Assembly (NCBI GenBank): GCA_963966275.1
Contig: CAWZYQ010000072.1
Coordinates: forward strand, 1 to 18,250
Origin: UBA10427 sp003500135
GTDB lineage: Bacteria; Bacteroidota; Bacteroidia; Cytophagales; Cyclobacteriaceae
Reading direction: 5' to 3'
Length of the DNA stretch: 18,250 nucleotides
The first letter of the stretch is position 1. Each line of letters opens with the position of its first letter. Position numbers and translations under genes: made by a program. The notes beneath the pieces were generated by a model. The model was not told where the DNA came from. It did no database searches and saw only the letters and a program-made list of their open reading frames with translations. Below are positions 1 to 6,637 of the stretch, piece after piece.

Positions 1-56
1 GTTCAGGGTTCAGGGTTCAGCATTTAAGGTTCAGGGTTCGGGGTTCAGAGTTCAGG
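1..56 (+). repeat. Tandem 7-bp array, consensus GTTCAGG (8 units)
   Basis: Eight consecutive 7-base units fill this stretch exactly: GTTCAGG, GTTCAGG, GTTCAGC, ATTTAAG, GTTCAGG, GTTCGGG, GTTCAGA, GTTCAGG. Unit 4 has diverged and unit 6 differs at one base. The array probably continues to the left of the window. It opens copy A of the composite repeat. Confidence 0.9.
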
Positions 57-227
57 GGATTGCGAATTAATAAAAAAACATTCAAAAACCCCCAAATCCA
101 CCATCTTCCTGAATGATACTGTAAAGATTCGGAAGCGCCATGAGCTAATATCTTCGAGCTTCCAGCTTCGAGCCTCGAGCTCTGTGCATATTTAAACAAA
201 TCAACCCATCCACCACCTTCTAACTTC

Positions 228-269
228 TGAACCACTGAACATCTGAACCACTGAACCCTTGAACCCCTG
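228..269 (+). repeat. Tandem 8-bp array, TGAACCNN (5 units)
   Basis: Five 8-base units in a row: TGAACCAC, TGAACATC, TGAACCAC, TGAACCCT, TGAACCCC, then a partial TG. The core TGAAC is the reverse complement of the GTTCA core in the array at 1-56, but the period is 8, not 7. Confidence 0.9.
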
Positions 270-342
270 CGCGTAAGCCCGAACCAAAAGCGGGGGGTGC
301 GTGGAGATGCGGGGGGAAGCATTTTTGGTTCTAGACCTTTTG

Positions 343-371
343 GATACTTTTGTGGCGATGACAAAAGTATC
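343..371. repeat. Perfect 11-bp inverted repeat (GATACTTTTGT hairpin)
   Basis: GATACTTTTGT at 343-353 is matched exactly by ACAAAAGTATC at 361-371, with a 7-base loop GGCGATG. It sits in a stretch (about 320-390) whose minus-strand frame reads KYPKGLEPKM. I take that frame to be a repeat-encoded false gene. The element could be a transcriptional hairpin or a remnant of a dispersed repeat; nothing here decides between them. Confidence 0.75.
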
Positions 372-716
372 TGCCCGTCCGGCATGAGGACAGAACGAAT
401 ATCAACTCATATGTCGAATACGTTCTTTTTTAATGTTATTACAGGTTCAACCAATTTCAACACAAAAACCCCTTTTGCTTGCGCGTATGTAATGACATAA
501 ATCCGGGAAATGACATTTAAGGATAAAGAACATGGTACAATCTGATGTGATCGTTTGCCCTCTAGCTCTGATGAAATCCTTACAGGATTTATCAGAATTC
601 TCATCCGAACCAGGCAGGCTCTTCATTTGCTCATACGCACAAGGCATGCGCTTCATCCCCTCGCGAATCTTCGATTTTTGTCAATTCGATTACGTATAAA
701 TGTAATTGATAACCTC

Positions 717-748
717 TGAACCATTGAACCCATGAACTCTTGAACTGA
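717..748 (+). repeat. Tandem 8-bp array, TGAACCNN (4 units)
   Basis: Four 8-base units: TGAACCAT, TGAACCCA, TGAACTCT, TGAACTGA. Same period and core as the array at 228-269, same orientation. It lies between the two composite copies. Confidence 0.85.
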
Positions 749-865
749 TTGCATTTCTTTTTTTCACGCTTCACTTTCCGAATTTCTTAACGCCTTTTGA
801 TCAAGGCCAATAATGACTCTGAATGGCGAGAAAGATTCAATCAGCTAGTCATTTAGGGATTGAAA

Positions 866-886
866 GTTCAGCGTTCAGAGTTCAGT
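866..886 (+). repeat. Tandem 7-bp array, GTTCAGN (3 units)
   Basis: GTTCAGC, GTTCAGA, GTTCAGT in exact 7-base register. It is the counterpart of the array at 1-56 and opens copy B of the composite repeat. Confidence 0.85.
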
Positions 887-934
887 GAATTGATAAACAA
901 GACATTCAAAAAATCCTCGAATCCACCTTAGAGA

Positions 935-958
935 GTTGCAGGTGACAACACCTGCAAC
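935..958. repeat. Perfect 10-bp hairpin, possible gnd terminator
   Basis: GTTGCAGGTG (935-944), loop ACAA, CACCTGCAAC (949-958): a perfect 10-base-pair stem. It lies downstream of gnd, which is read leftwards and stops at 1074, so it could end that transcript. No U-run follows on the minus strand, so an intrinsic terminator is not demonstrated. It lies inside composite repeat copy B. Confidence 0.6.
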
Positions 959-980
959 GGCAAAGGTCAAAGAAGCGCTA

Positions 981-1015
981 TGAACTATGAGCCATGAGCC
1001 ATAAACCATGAGCTA
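981..1015 (+). repeat. Tandem 7-bp array, TGAGCCA (5 units)
   Basis: Five 7-base units: TGAACTA, TGAGCCA, TGAGCCA, TAAACCA, TGAGCTA. A single similar unit (TGAGCTA) is present at 141-147 in copy A, which suggests local expansion of one unit in copy B. Confidence 0.75.
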
Positions 1016-1073
1016 AAATTGACTCCAGCTTCGAGCAACGCAGGGAGGTGAACATCTGAACTTCAATTTATCT

Positions 1074-2480
1074 TCACCCCCATTGACTATGAAAAATACC
1101 TTCGCGGTCGGTTCGTTCGTAAGTGTGGGCGCCGAAGAAGTCGCGCTGTGCCTGTACCAGGTTCAGCGGCAATCGTGCTGTGGTGATCGCATCGTAGTAA
1201 TTCAGGGCTGATGATAAGGCTAGCGCCGGTATCCGGTTTTGCAGGGCATGGATCATCAGGTTTCGGGTAGCCGAAGAGTTGTCTTCCAAAACACCCCGTA
1301 TTTCCGCATTGGCAAAAAGGTGTGGCAGATTTGGTTTTTGCTGGTATGCGCTACGGATGTCTTCCAGAAAAGCTGCCCGAATGATGCAACCCCCTCTCCA
1401 AATACGGGCGATGGCTTCCATGTCCAATTCGTACTTATACCCTTCATTGGCAACGCTCAACAACTGAAAACCCTGGGCATAGGTGACCACCGTGCTGAAA
1501 TACAGCGCTCTTTCGGCCAGGTTGATCAGCTCTTCCTTGTCGAGATTATATTCTTCTAAGGCATACCGGTTGCCGGTCGACATCGATTGACGCAGGTCTT
1601 TTTGTCCGGAAATCTGGCGCATGGAAACGGCTGCATCGATGGTAGGCGTAGCGATGCCCAGGTCCATTGCATTTTGGGAGGTCCACTTGCCGGTACCTTT
1701 TTGTTTGGCTTTGTCCAATACCATATCCACCAGGGAGTTGCCTGTTATATCGTCCTTCGTTTTAAATATCTGACTTGTTATTTCGATCAAAAAGGACTGG
1801 AGCCGCCCTTTGTTCCATTTTTCAAATACTTCGGAAAGTTCGGCATTCGATAATCTTCCATGCCTGAGCAGTAAATCATACACCTCTGCGATCAACTGCA
1901 TCAGTCCGTATTCGATACCATTGTGCACCATTTTCACATAATTGCCTGCCGAGGTATTGCCCATATAGGCCACACAGGGTTCATCATTCACTTTGGCAGC
2001 CACCGATTCCAAAATAGGCGCCACCATTTCATAGGCCTTTTGATCTCCTCCCGGCATAATGCTGGGGCCACGCCGGGCGCCTTCTTCCCCACCGGAAACG
2101 CCAACACCCAGGTAAAGAATGTCTTTTTCCGACAACCTTTTCATCCTGCGGTTAGTATCGGTGTATAACGAATTGCCGCCATCGATCAGCAGGTCGCACG
2201 GTTCCAGCATCGATTCGAACTGTTCTATCACCGCATCCACCGCCTGGCCTGCCGGCACCAATATCATGATCTTTCTGGGTGTGGAGAGGCCCTGCACAAA
2301 CTCTTTCGCATCGGTAGTGCTCAATGAAACCTTGCCCTCCGTATCGTTCGCAAAAGCTTCCACCTTTTCCGGATCCCTGTCGAGGCCCGCCACTGAATAG
2401 CCATGGTCTGATACGTTTAGCAGGAAATTTCGACCCATTACACCGAGGCCTATTAAGCCAAAATCGTATTTAGTCGCCAT
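1074..2480 (-). CDS. gnd: 6-phosphogluconate dehydrogenase (decarboxylating)
   Basis: Oxidises and decarboxylates 6-phosphogluconate to ribulose 5-phosphate, normally with NADP, as the third step of the oxidative pentose phosphate pathway in the cytosol. At 468 residues it has the usual length of the long (homodimeric) form. Visible landmarks: an N-terminal Rossmann fold with GLGVMG at residues 11-16; IDGGNS at 99-104; the substrate loop GVSGGEEGARRGPS at 127-140; the catalytic stretch with Lys183, His186, Asn187 and Glu190, matching in number the catalytic Lys183/Glu190 of the well-studied animal enzyme; GTGKWTSQNA in the helical domain; and an intact C-terminal tail. It lies 7 bases downstream of rpiB on the same strand, so the two are almost surely cotranscribed. 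Nothing appears damaged. The family call is very secure; NADP preference is inferred from family. Confidence 0.97.
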   Translation of the reverse strand: MATKYDFGLIGLGVMGRNFLLNVSDHGYSVAGLDRDPEKVEAFANDTEGKVSLSTTDAKEFVQGLSTPRKIMILVPAGQAVDAVIEQFESMLEPCDLLIDGGNSLYTDTNRRMKRLSEKDILYLGVGVSGGEEGARRGPSIMPGGDQKAYEMVAPILESVAAKVNDEPCVAYMGNTSAGNYVKMVHNGIEYGLMQLIAEVYDLLLRHGRLSNAELSEVFEKWNKGRLQSFLIEITSQIFKTKDDITGNSLVDMVLDKAKQKGTGKWTSQNAMDLGIATPTIDAAVSMRQISGQKDLRQSMSTGNRYALEEYNLDKEELINLAERALYFSTVVTYAQGFQLLSVANEGYKYELDMEAIARIWRGGCIIRAAFLEDIRSAYQQKPNLPHLFANAEIRGVLEDNSSATRNLMIHALQNRIPALALSSALNYYDAITTARLPLNLVQAQRDFFGAHTYERTDREGIFHSQWG

Positions 2481-2487
2481 TGTGATC

Positions 2488-2931
2488 TTATTTTTCGAGG
2501 TTTTTTACTTTGTTCAACCTTCTTTCATGGCGTTCCTCACCGGAATATGTCGCGGCAAGAAAAGCTTCCAGAATTTCCATAACCAGCATCTCTCCTATTA
2601 CCCGGCCGCCCAGACAAATAACGTTCATATCGTCGTGTTCCACCCCCTGATGGGCCGAGTAGGTCTCGGTGATCAATGCGGCACGTACACCTTTCACCTT
2701 GTTCGCGGTAAAGCATGCCCCCACACCGCTGCCACAAAGGGCAATACCTCTTTTTACATCACCTTTAGCGACAGCTTGCGACATCGGAATGACAAAATCG
2801 GGATAATCGTCCTGAGCGTTGAATTGGTCGGCGCCATAATCGATGACAGTATGACCCTGCACACGAAGCATTTCCACAACTTTTTCCTTCAGGTAAAAGG
2901 CGCCATGGTCGGCAGCGATTCCTATTTTCAT
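2488..2931 (-). CDS. rpiB: Ribose-5-phosphate isomerase B
   Basis: Interconverts ribulose 5-phosphate and ribose 5-phosphate, using the product of the gnd reaction next door. The 147-residue length and motifs fit the RpiB/LacA/LacB family: ADHG at residues 7-10 near the N-terminus, active-site Cys66 in LCGSGVG (same number as in E. coli RpiB), NKVKGVRA after it, and His94 and His99 in the SAHQGVEHDD stretch. It is the first gene of the minus-strand rpiB-gnd operon. Its start codon faces zwf across a short divergent region. A LacA/LacB galactose-6-phosphate isomerase is the alternative within the family, but the setting among pentose phosphate genes makes RpiB the better name. Confidence 0.93.
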   Translation of the reverse strand: MKIGIAADHGAFYLKEKVVEMLRVQGHTVIDYGADQFNAQDDYPDFVIPMSQAVAKGDVKRGIALCGSGVGACFTANKVKGVRAALITETYSAHQGVEHDDMNVICLGGRVIGEMLVMEILEAFLAATYSGEERHERRLNKVKNLEK

Positions 2932-3052
2932 ATGCTTATTAATGGATTGGAACTATACAATGCGAATTATAGAGCTTACACATATCGCATTAAAACCCGA
3001 ATATAGCGATATTCAAACAGGTATACATTAATTTTTACATTATATTGTGGAT
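2932..3052. promoter_or_regulatory. Divergent rpiB/zwf promoter region with inverted repeat
   Basis: About 120 AT-rich bases separate the two divergent pentose phosphate operons and must hold both promoters. ATATCGC at 2982-2988 is matched by GCGATAT at 3006-3012 (perfect 7-base arms, 17 bases between), which is a plausible operator for shared control. I found no exact match to the Bacteroidota promoter element TAnnTTTG on either strand here. The regulatory role is inference from position. Confidence 0.4.
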
Positions 3053-4579
3053 ATGAAAAAGATTGACAGCCACATCCTGGTCATTTTCGGAGCCTCAGGT
3101 GATCTGACCCAGCGCAAACTGATCCCCGCCATTTTCAATCTGTTTTGTCGTGGTTTTTTGCCTCGACATTTTGCCGTTTTGGGTTGCAGCCGCACCTCCT
3201 TCAGCGACGATGATTTCCGCAATAAGGTGGTGTATAATAATGAACACCTCAAGCAAAAGAAGACCACCAGTGAGGAAGAGATGAAGCGCTTTGCTGATCA
3301 GATCTATTATCAGCCCGTCGATTCAAGTGTTTCCAATGATTTTGAAAAGTTGAAAAACAGGCTGGAAGCGCTGGATGGGAGCTGGTCGACCCGCGGACGT
3401 TACATCTTTTATTTATCCACCCCTCCTTCAATTTATGAGGTCATTCCCGAGCAGTTGTATAAATATGGTCTTACCAAAGAAAATGATGGCAGTTGGAAAA
3501 GGTTGATCATCGAAAAGCCCTTTGGCAATAGTTTATCGTCTGCAAAAGCCTTAAATCTGGAACTCCTGCGCTACCTGAAGGAAGACCAGATCTATCGCAT
3601 AGATCATTACTTAGGTAAAGAGACGGTACAAAACCTGTTGGTGACGCGCTTTGCCAACAGCATTTTTGAACCGCTGTGGAACCGCAACTATGTGCACCAT
3701 GTGGAAATCACCTCTGCCGAGGATGTCGGGGTGGAAAAACGCGGCGGCTATTACGAACATTCAGGGGCTCTTCGCGATATGGTGCAGAACCATTTGTTAC
3801 AACTGCTGGCTGTCGTGGCGATGGAACCTCCCGTGCAGGCTTCAGCAAAAGACATCCGCAACGAGAAACTCAAATTGTTCCAGTCCATTCGTCCGTTCAG
3901 TCACGAAGATATTCGCGAGAACGTGATAAGGGGCCAGTACATGGCCTCTAAAATCAAAGGCAAAGAAGTGAAGGGCTATCGCGAAGAACACGGTGTAAAC
4001 CCCGATTCTCGCACCGAAACCTATGTGGCCATGAAACTTTTTATTGATAACTGGCGTTGGGCAGGTGTACCCTTTTATGTCCGGACAGGCAAAAGAATGC
4101 CCACGAAAGTAACCGAGGTGGTCATTCATTTCAAGTCGACTCCACATCATTTATTTGCAGGATCTAACCAAATGCATACCGATAATATACTGGTCATAAG
4201 GATACAGCCCAATGAGGGGATATTGCTTAAATTTGGCATGAAAGTGCCCGGCGAAGGGTTTAATGTGAGCCGGGTAAATATGGATTTCCTATACGAGGAC
4301 CTGGCCAATGCTTACATTCCGGATGCATACGAAAGGCTATTGCTGGACTGTATGCAGGGTGACCCGACATTGTATGCCCGTGGAGATTCGGCAGAAGCGA
4401 CCTGGGCAATTGTAGACCCGATTCTGGAAGCCTGGAAGGAAGATAAGGAGATTAAAATGTACGGTTATCCGGCAGGCACATGGGGACCGGAAAATGCCGA
4501 CATCTTAATTGGAGAAGGCAAGTCATGGCGCTACCCCTGTAAGAACCTGGTGGATGATGGTTTGTATTGTGAACTATAA
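3053..4579 (+). CDS. zwf: Glucose-6-phosphate 1-dehydrogenase
   Basis: Oxidises glucose 6-phosphate to 6-phosphogluconolactone while reducing NADP, the first committed step of the oxidative pentose phosphate pathway. From ATG 3053 it is 508 residues, normal for the family. Evidence: the nucleotide-binding motif GASGDLTQRK at residues 13-22, the EKPFG motif near 154-158, and the family signature RIDHYLGKE at 182-190 with its catalytic His. The C-terminal domain is complete to WRYPCKNL. The frame also allows GTG at 3047, two codons earlier (510 residues); ATG is preferred because neither has a clear ribosome binding site. The gene is 13 bases upstream of pgl and divergent from rpiB-gnd. Confidence 0.97.
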   Translation: MKKIDSHILVIFGASGDLTQRKLIPAIFNLFCRGFLPRHFAVLGCSRTSFSDDDFRNKVVYNNEHLKQKKTTSEEEMKRFADQIYYQPVDSSVSNDFEKLKNRLEALDGSWSTRGRYIFYLSTPPSIYEVIPEQLYKYGLTKENDGSWKRLIIEKPFGNSLSSAKALNLELLRYLKEDQIYRIDHYLGKETVQNLLVTRFANSIFEPLWNRNYVHHVEITSAEDVGVEKRGGYYEHSGALRDMVQNHLLQLLAVVAMEPPVQASAKDIRNEKLKLFQSIRPFSHEDIRENVIRGQYMASKIKGKEVKGYREEHGVNPDSRTETYVAMKLFIDNWRWAGVPFYVRTGKRMPTKVTEVVIHFKSTPHHLFAGSNQMHTDNILVIRIQPNEGILLKFGMKVPGEGFNVSRVNMDFLYEDLANAYIPDAYERLLLDCMQGDPTLYARGDSAEATWAIVDPILEAWKEDKEIKMYGYPAGTWGPENADILIGEGKSWRYPCKNLVDDGLYCEL

Positions 4580-4592
4580 CAGCTAATAAAAT

Positions 4593-5312
4593 ATGCTCGA
4601 ACGAATACTCGTATTTAAAGACACTAAAGCGTTATGTGAGGCAATGGCCGCTGATTTTTGGGGCATGTCGCTCACACAGGGCGTTAAACATATCGCATTA
4701 AGCGGAGGTTCCACGCCCATGATGTTGTTTGAAGTGTTGGCAAATGAATTTAACGACAAAATAGATTGGTCAAAGTTCCATTTTTGGTGGGGCGATGAGC
4801 GCTGCGTACCTCCTGACAATGATGAAAGCAACTACAAACTGGCCAAAGAGTATTTGTTGGACCATATCGATATCCCCAAGAAGAATATCCATCGCATTCA
4901 CGGTGAAGCTATTCCCGAGAAAGAAGCCCAAAGATATGGACAGGAAATGTTCAGGCACCTTCCTCCCCTCGACGGATGGCCTTCCTTTAATTTGTTGCTT
5001 TTAGGCATGGGTGAAGACGGACACACGGCTTCAATTTTCCCCAATCAGATGGATCTACTCAATAGCAAAGATTTTTGTGCTGTTGCCAATCATCCGGTTA
5101 CCGGTCAGAAGAGGGTAACCATTACTGGCCAGGTATTGAACCATGCCCGGGCCGTGTATTTTATGATCACTGGAGCTTCCAAAGCCGAAACCCTAATGAA
5201 GATAATCTCACAAAATACGGGGTACATGAGTTATCCGGCAGCACGGGTACACGCTGTTAATGGTTCTCTAAACTGGTGGCTCGATGAAGATGCCGCTTCC
5301 ATGATCCAGTAA
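4593..5312 (+). CDS. pgl: 6-phosphogluconolactonase
   Basis: Hydrolyses 6-phosphogluconolactone, the product of Zwf, to 6-phosphogluconate, the substrate of Gnd. The 239-residue protein belongs to the glucosamine-6-phosphate isomerase/6-phosphogluconolactonase fold. Motifs: LSGGSTP at residues 36-42 (phosphate loop), WWGDERCVPPDNDESNY at 65-81, and LLLGMGEDGHTASIFP at 135-150 with the catalytic His144. These mark a lactonase and not NagB. It starts 13 bases after zwf, so the two are cotranscribed, and with gnd and rpiB across the divergent promoter the whole oxidative branch is in one place. Confidence 0.95.
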   Translation: MLERILVFKDTKALCEAMAADFWGMSLTQGVKHIALSGGSTPMMLFEVLANEFNDKIDWSKFHFWWGDERCVPPDNDESNYKLAKEYLLDHIDIPKKNIHRIHGEAIPEKEAQRYGQEMFRHLPPLDGWPSFNLLLLGMGEDGHTASIFPNQMDLLNSKDFCAVANHPVTGQKRVTITGQVLNHARAVYFMITGASKAETLMKIISQNTGYMSYPAARVHAVNGSLNWWLDEDAASMIQ

Positions 5313-5365
5313 CTCCAGTCACATTGAGTAAGACAAATGTGTTCATATTTGTAAAAAACGAAATT

Positions 5366-5629
5366 ATGAACATACATAATGTAGGCAAGATTGACCGTGT
5401 AGTCCGGCTTGTCATTGGGCTGACATTATTTGGGATATATTTTACAGAAGTTTTTCCTGATGATATAAACCAATATGTTTTGTTTGGCGCTTTCATGCTT
5501 CTGATCACTTCTATACGCTCCTGTTGCCCGGTTTATATGCTTTTGGGTCGCGGCACGTGTTCCACCGGCAATACCCATTCATCCAAATTTATTGAAACAA
5601 AAAAGCTAGATGTAAATAAATATAAATAA
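5366..5629 (+). CDS. Small DUF2892-type inner-membrane protein
   Basis: An 87-residue protein with the features of the DUF2892 (YgaP-like transmembrane) family: N-terminal NVGKIDRVVRLVIGL, two hydrophobic helices at about residues 12-28 and 37-52, and a conserved Cys-rich tail CCPVYMLLGRGTC (Cys53, Cys54, Cys65). The family function is unknown; in some proteins this domain is fused to a rhodanese that handles sulfane sulfur. The open frame reaches back to a TTG at 5324, but ATG 5366 gives the family's usual start just before NVGKIDR. It follows pgl by 53 bases and may be read from the same transcript or from its own promoter. It has no evident link to pentose phosphate metabolism. Confidence 0.75.
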   Translation: MNIHNVGKIDRVVRLVIGLTLFGIYFTEVFPDDINQYVLFGAFMLLITSIRSCCPVYMLLGRGTCSTGNTHSSKFIETKKLDVNKYK

Positions 5630-5687
5630 TTGATATTTAATTGTTTATCCCAAATTCAGCAATAGAGCAGAATTTGCCCAATGGGCC

Positions 5688-5751
5688 GACGAAAACCCGG
5701 TTTTGTCGGGATTAACCCTGACAAAACCGCCTTATATTGGCGGTTTTCGTC
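5688..5751 (+). terminator. Likely terminator, with alternative stems
   Basis: Three stems compete. AAAACCGCC (5723-5731) pairs with GGCGGTTTT (5739-5747) as a compact GC-rich hairpin ending in Ts, the usual look of an intrinsic terminator. GACGAAAACC (5688-5697) pairs with GGTTTTCGTC (5742-5751), enclosing GGTTTTGTCGGG (5699-5710) paired with CCCTGACAAAACC (5716-5728, one bulged T). The compact hairpin cannot form together with the nested pair. Position after 5629 fits termination of the zwf-pgl transcript. Confidence 0.6.
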
Positions 5752-5811
5752 ATTTTGCAATAGAAAATTTAGTTTAAAACCCGAAAATTTTCTATTGCAA
5801 AATTCGGGTTT
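5752..5811. repeat. Perfect 19-bp inverted repeat plus overlapping 9-bp stem
   Basis: ATTTTGCAATAGAAAATTT (5752-5770) is the exact reverse complement of 5785-5803, with a 14-base loop. The loop and right arm also contribute to a second stem, AAACCCGAA (5777-5785) with TTCGGGTTT (5803-5811), which shares its boundary bases with the first. On either strand this could be a second, bidirectional terminator, a cruciform site or a mobile-element footprint. No protein is encoded. Confidence 0.75.
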
Positions 5812-5959
5812 ATGTATTTTTATTCAAGTATAGCTTTCGATATTTTGCAATTGATCTATGGTATGCTTTTGTTGAAATAAAAATAACTGCCACTCACAAT
5901 ATTGGCCTGAAAGGTTTGTGATACAAATGTATTCTATTTGATCACCTAACCCTAAAGCA

Positions 5960-6637
5960 ATGGAAAACTTATTCTTCATTTTCATGTTGTCCACACTTCT
6001 CGTGTTTACCTCAACATCCGTTTATGCTCAAAACGTTTCCACTCCCCGGGTAAGCGCGGCAGCAGAAGTCATTCAAAAAATTGGATTGACTACGGTATCG
6101 GTGCAATTCTCTCGTCCGCAGGTCATGGTAAATGGCAACGACCGTACCGGTAATATTTGGGGCGGACTGGTATCTTATGGTTTTGTAGAAGATACCTTCG
6201 CCACCAATGCAATGCCCTGGTGGGCCGGCGCCAATGAAAACACGGTTTTTACCACGAGCACTGACCTAATGATAGAAGGCGAAAAGCTGGCCGCAGGTGA
6301 CAATGGTTTGCATATGGCCGTTTATGAAGATGGTAAGGTTACGGTTATATTTTCAGAAAACACTTCGTCATGGGGCAGCTTTCATTACTATGGGTCGGAA
6401 AATGTACTCAGAGTAGATGTACAATCTGTAGAGCATGATTTTACCAATACCCTCGCCTATAACTTCATTGACTTTGCGCCCAATAGCGCCACCATGGTTC
6501 TGGACTGGGAGCATAAAAGAATTCCGGTGAAAATCCCGGTAGATCCGGAACAGACCTTAGTTGCTTTCCGAAACGAGCTTCGCGGTATAAAAGGCTTTTC
6601 CTGGCAGGGGTGGAATTCAGCCGGATCAACAATATGA
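5960..6637 (+). CDS. Secreted DUF2911 protein, N-terminal part (frame broken)
   Basis: A 225-residue frame with a clear signal peptide (hydrophobic residues about 5-21, ending VYAQ near 21-24) followed by a DUF2911 domain: an RVSAAAEVIQKIGLTTVSVQFSRP start, DRTGNIWGGLVSYG, PWWAGANENTVFTTSTD, and a C-terminal part ending GFSWQGW. In DUF2911 proteins of Bacteroidota the chain normally continues after the WQGW region into TPR-like helices. Here it stops after a few residues, while the missing helices are encoded 28 bases earlier in another frame (6610-7050). Function of the family is unknown; it is exported. The gene is best read as one gene with a frame-disrupting change around 6620-6632, either a real mutation or a sequence error. 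Confidence 0.8.
   Translation: MENLFFIFMLSTLLVFTSTSVYAQNVSTPRVSAAAEVIQKIGLTTVSVQFSRPQVMVNGNDRTGNIWGGLVSYGFVEDTFATNAMPWWAGANENTVFTTSTDLMIEGEKLAAGDNGLHMAVYEDGKVTVIFSENTSSWGSFHYYGSENVLRVDVQSVEHDFTNTLAYNFIDFAPNSATMVLDWEHKRIPVKIPVDPEQTLVAFRNELRGIKGFSWQGWNSAGSTI

Larger units (their letters stand above)
1..270. repeat. Composite intergenic repeat, copy A
   Basis: An ordered set of blocks shared with copy B at 866-1062. The blocks are the GTTCAGG array, ACATTCAAAAA (78-88), ATCCACC (96-102), GAAGCGCCATGAGCTA (132-147), TCCAGCTTCGAGC (161-173) and TGAACATCTGAAC (236-248). The last two blocks are identical 13-mers in both copies. Block order and orientation are conserved although spacing differs, which points to duplication of one composite element and not to chance. 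The forward GTTCA array on the left and inverted TGAAC array on the right would let the whole unit fold back on itself. Confidence 0.7.
866..1062. repeat. Composite intergenic repeat, copy B
   Basis: Colinear with copy A: GTTCAGN array (866-886), ACATTCAAAAA (902-912), ATCCACC (921-927), GAAGCGCTATGAACTA (972-987, 14 of 16 bases as in copy A), TCCAGCTTCGAGC (1024-1036, identical) and TGAACATCTGAAC (1049-1061, identical). Copy B also contains a perfect hairpin at 935-958 and a TGAGCCA array at 981-1015 that copy A lacks, so the copies share a scaffold and differ in their inserts. Confidence 0.7.
1..1073. other. Gene-free repeat-rich intergenic region
   Basis: No credible gene lies in this first kilobase. 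The open frames here are made of repeat DNA, are low complexity or overlap each other on both strands, and show no domain. What it holds is short-period repeats of GTTCAGG and its reverse-complement relative TGAACCNN, a TGAGCCA array, AGCTTCG-rich patches, two perfect hairpins, and two colinear copies of a composite repeat (entries below). The stretch 372-710 between the copies shows no array; I see only the short inverted repeat AAATCC/GGATTT near 575-591. The gnd gene ends against the right edge. That the region is non-coding is inferred from composition and lack of protein-like frames. Confidence 0.8.
5630..5959. other. Gene-free region of stacked inverted repeats
   Basis: 330 bases without a gene, between the end of the zwf operon and the DUF2911 gene. 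The block 5688-5811 is made almost wholly of inverted repeats (next two entries). ATTTTGCAAT occurs three times, twice directly (5752-5761 and 5842-5851) and once inverted (5794-5803). The remaining 5852-5959 is AT-rich leader for the next gene, with only one-mismatch matches to TAnnTTTG near its end. Confidence 0.6.

Noticed and set aside
17..385. 122-codon minus-strand frame with KYPKGLEPKM and FWFGLTRR
   Set aside because: It runs through the GTTCAGG and TGAACC arrays and a perfect hairpin; the open frame results from repeat composition, with no domain and no neighbouring genes.
407..656. Two overlapping minus-strand frames of 65 and 69 codons
   Set aside because: They overlap each other and a plus-strand frame, lack a recognisable fold or start context, and lie in repeat-rich intergenic DNA.
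1..1062. CRISPR array
   Set aside because: Units are 7-8 bases and directly adjacent with no spacers; no cas genes are present.
4687..4701. ACATATCGCATTAA inside pgl, identical to 14 bases in the rpiB/zwf intergenic region
   Set aside because: Inside pgl these bases encode conserved residues (HIALSGG); a single shared 14-mer in AT-rich DNA is not enough to propose an operator.
6610..6637. Programmed -1 frameshift joining the two DUF2911 parts
   Set aside because: No X XXY YYZ slippery heptamer lies in or just before the overlap, and the protein seems to lack residues at the joint, which fits a deletion better.
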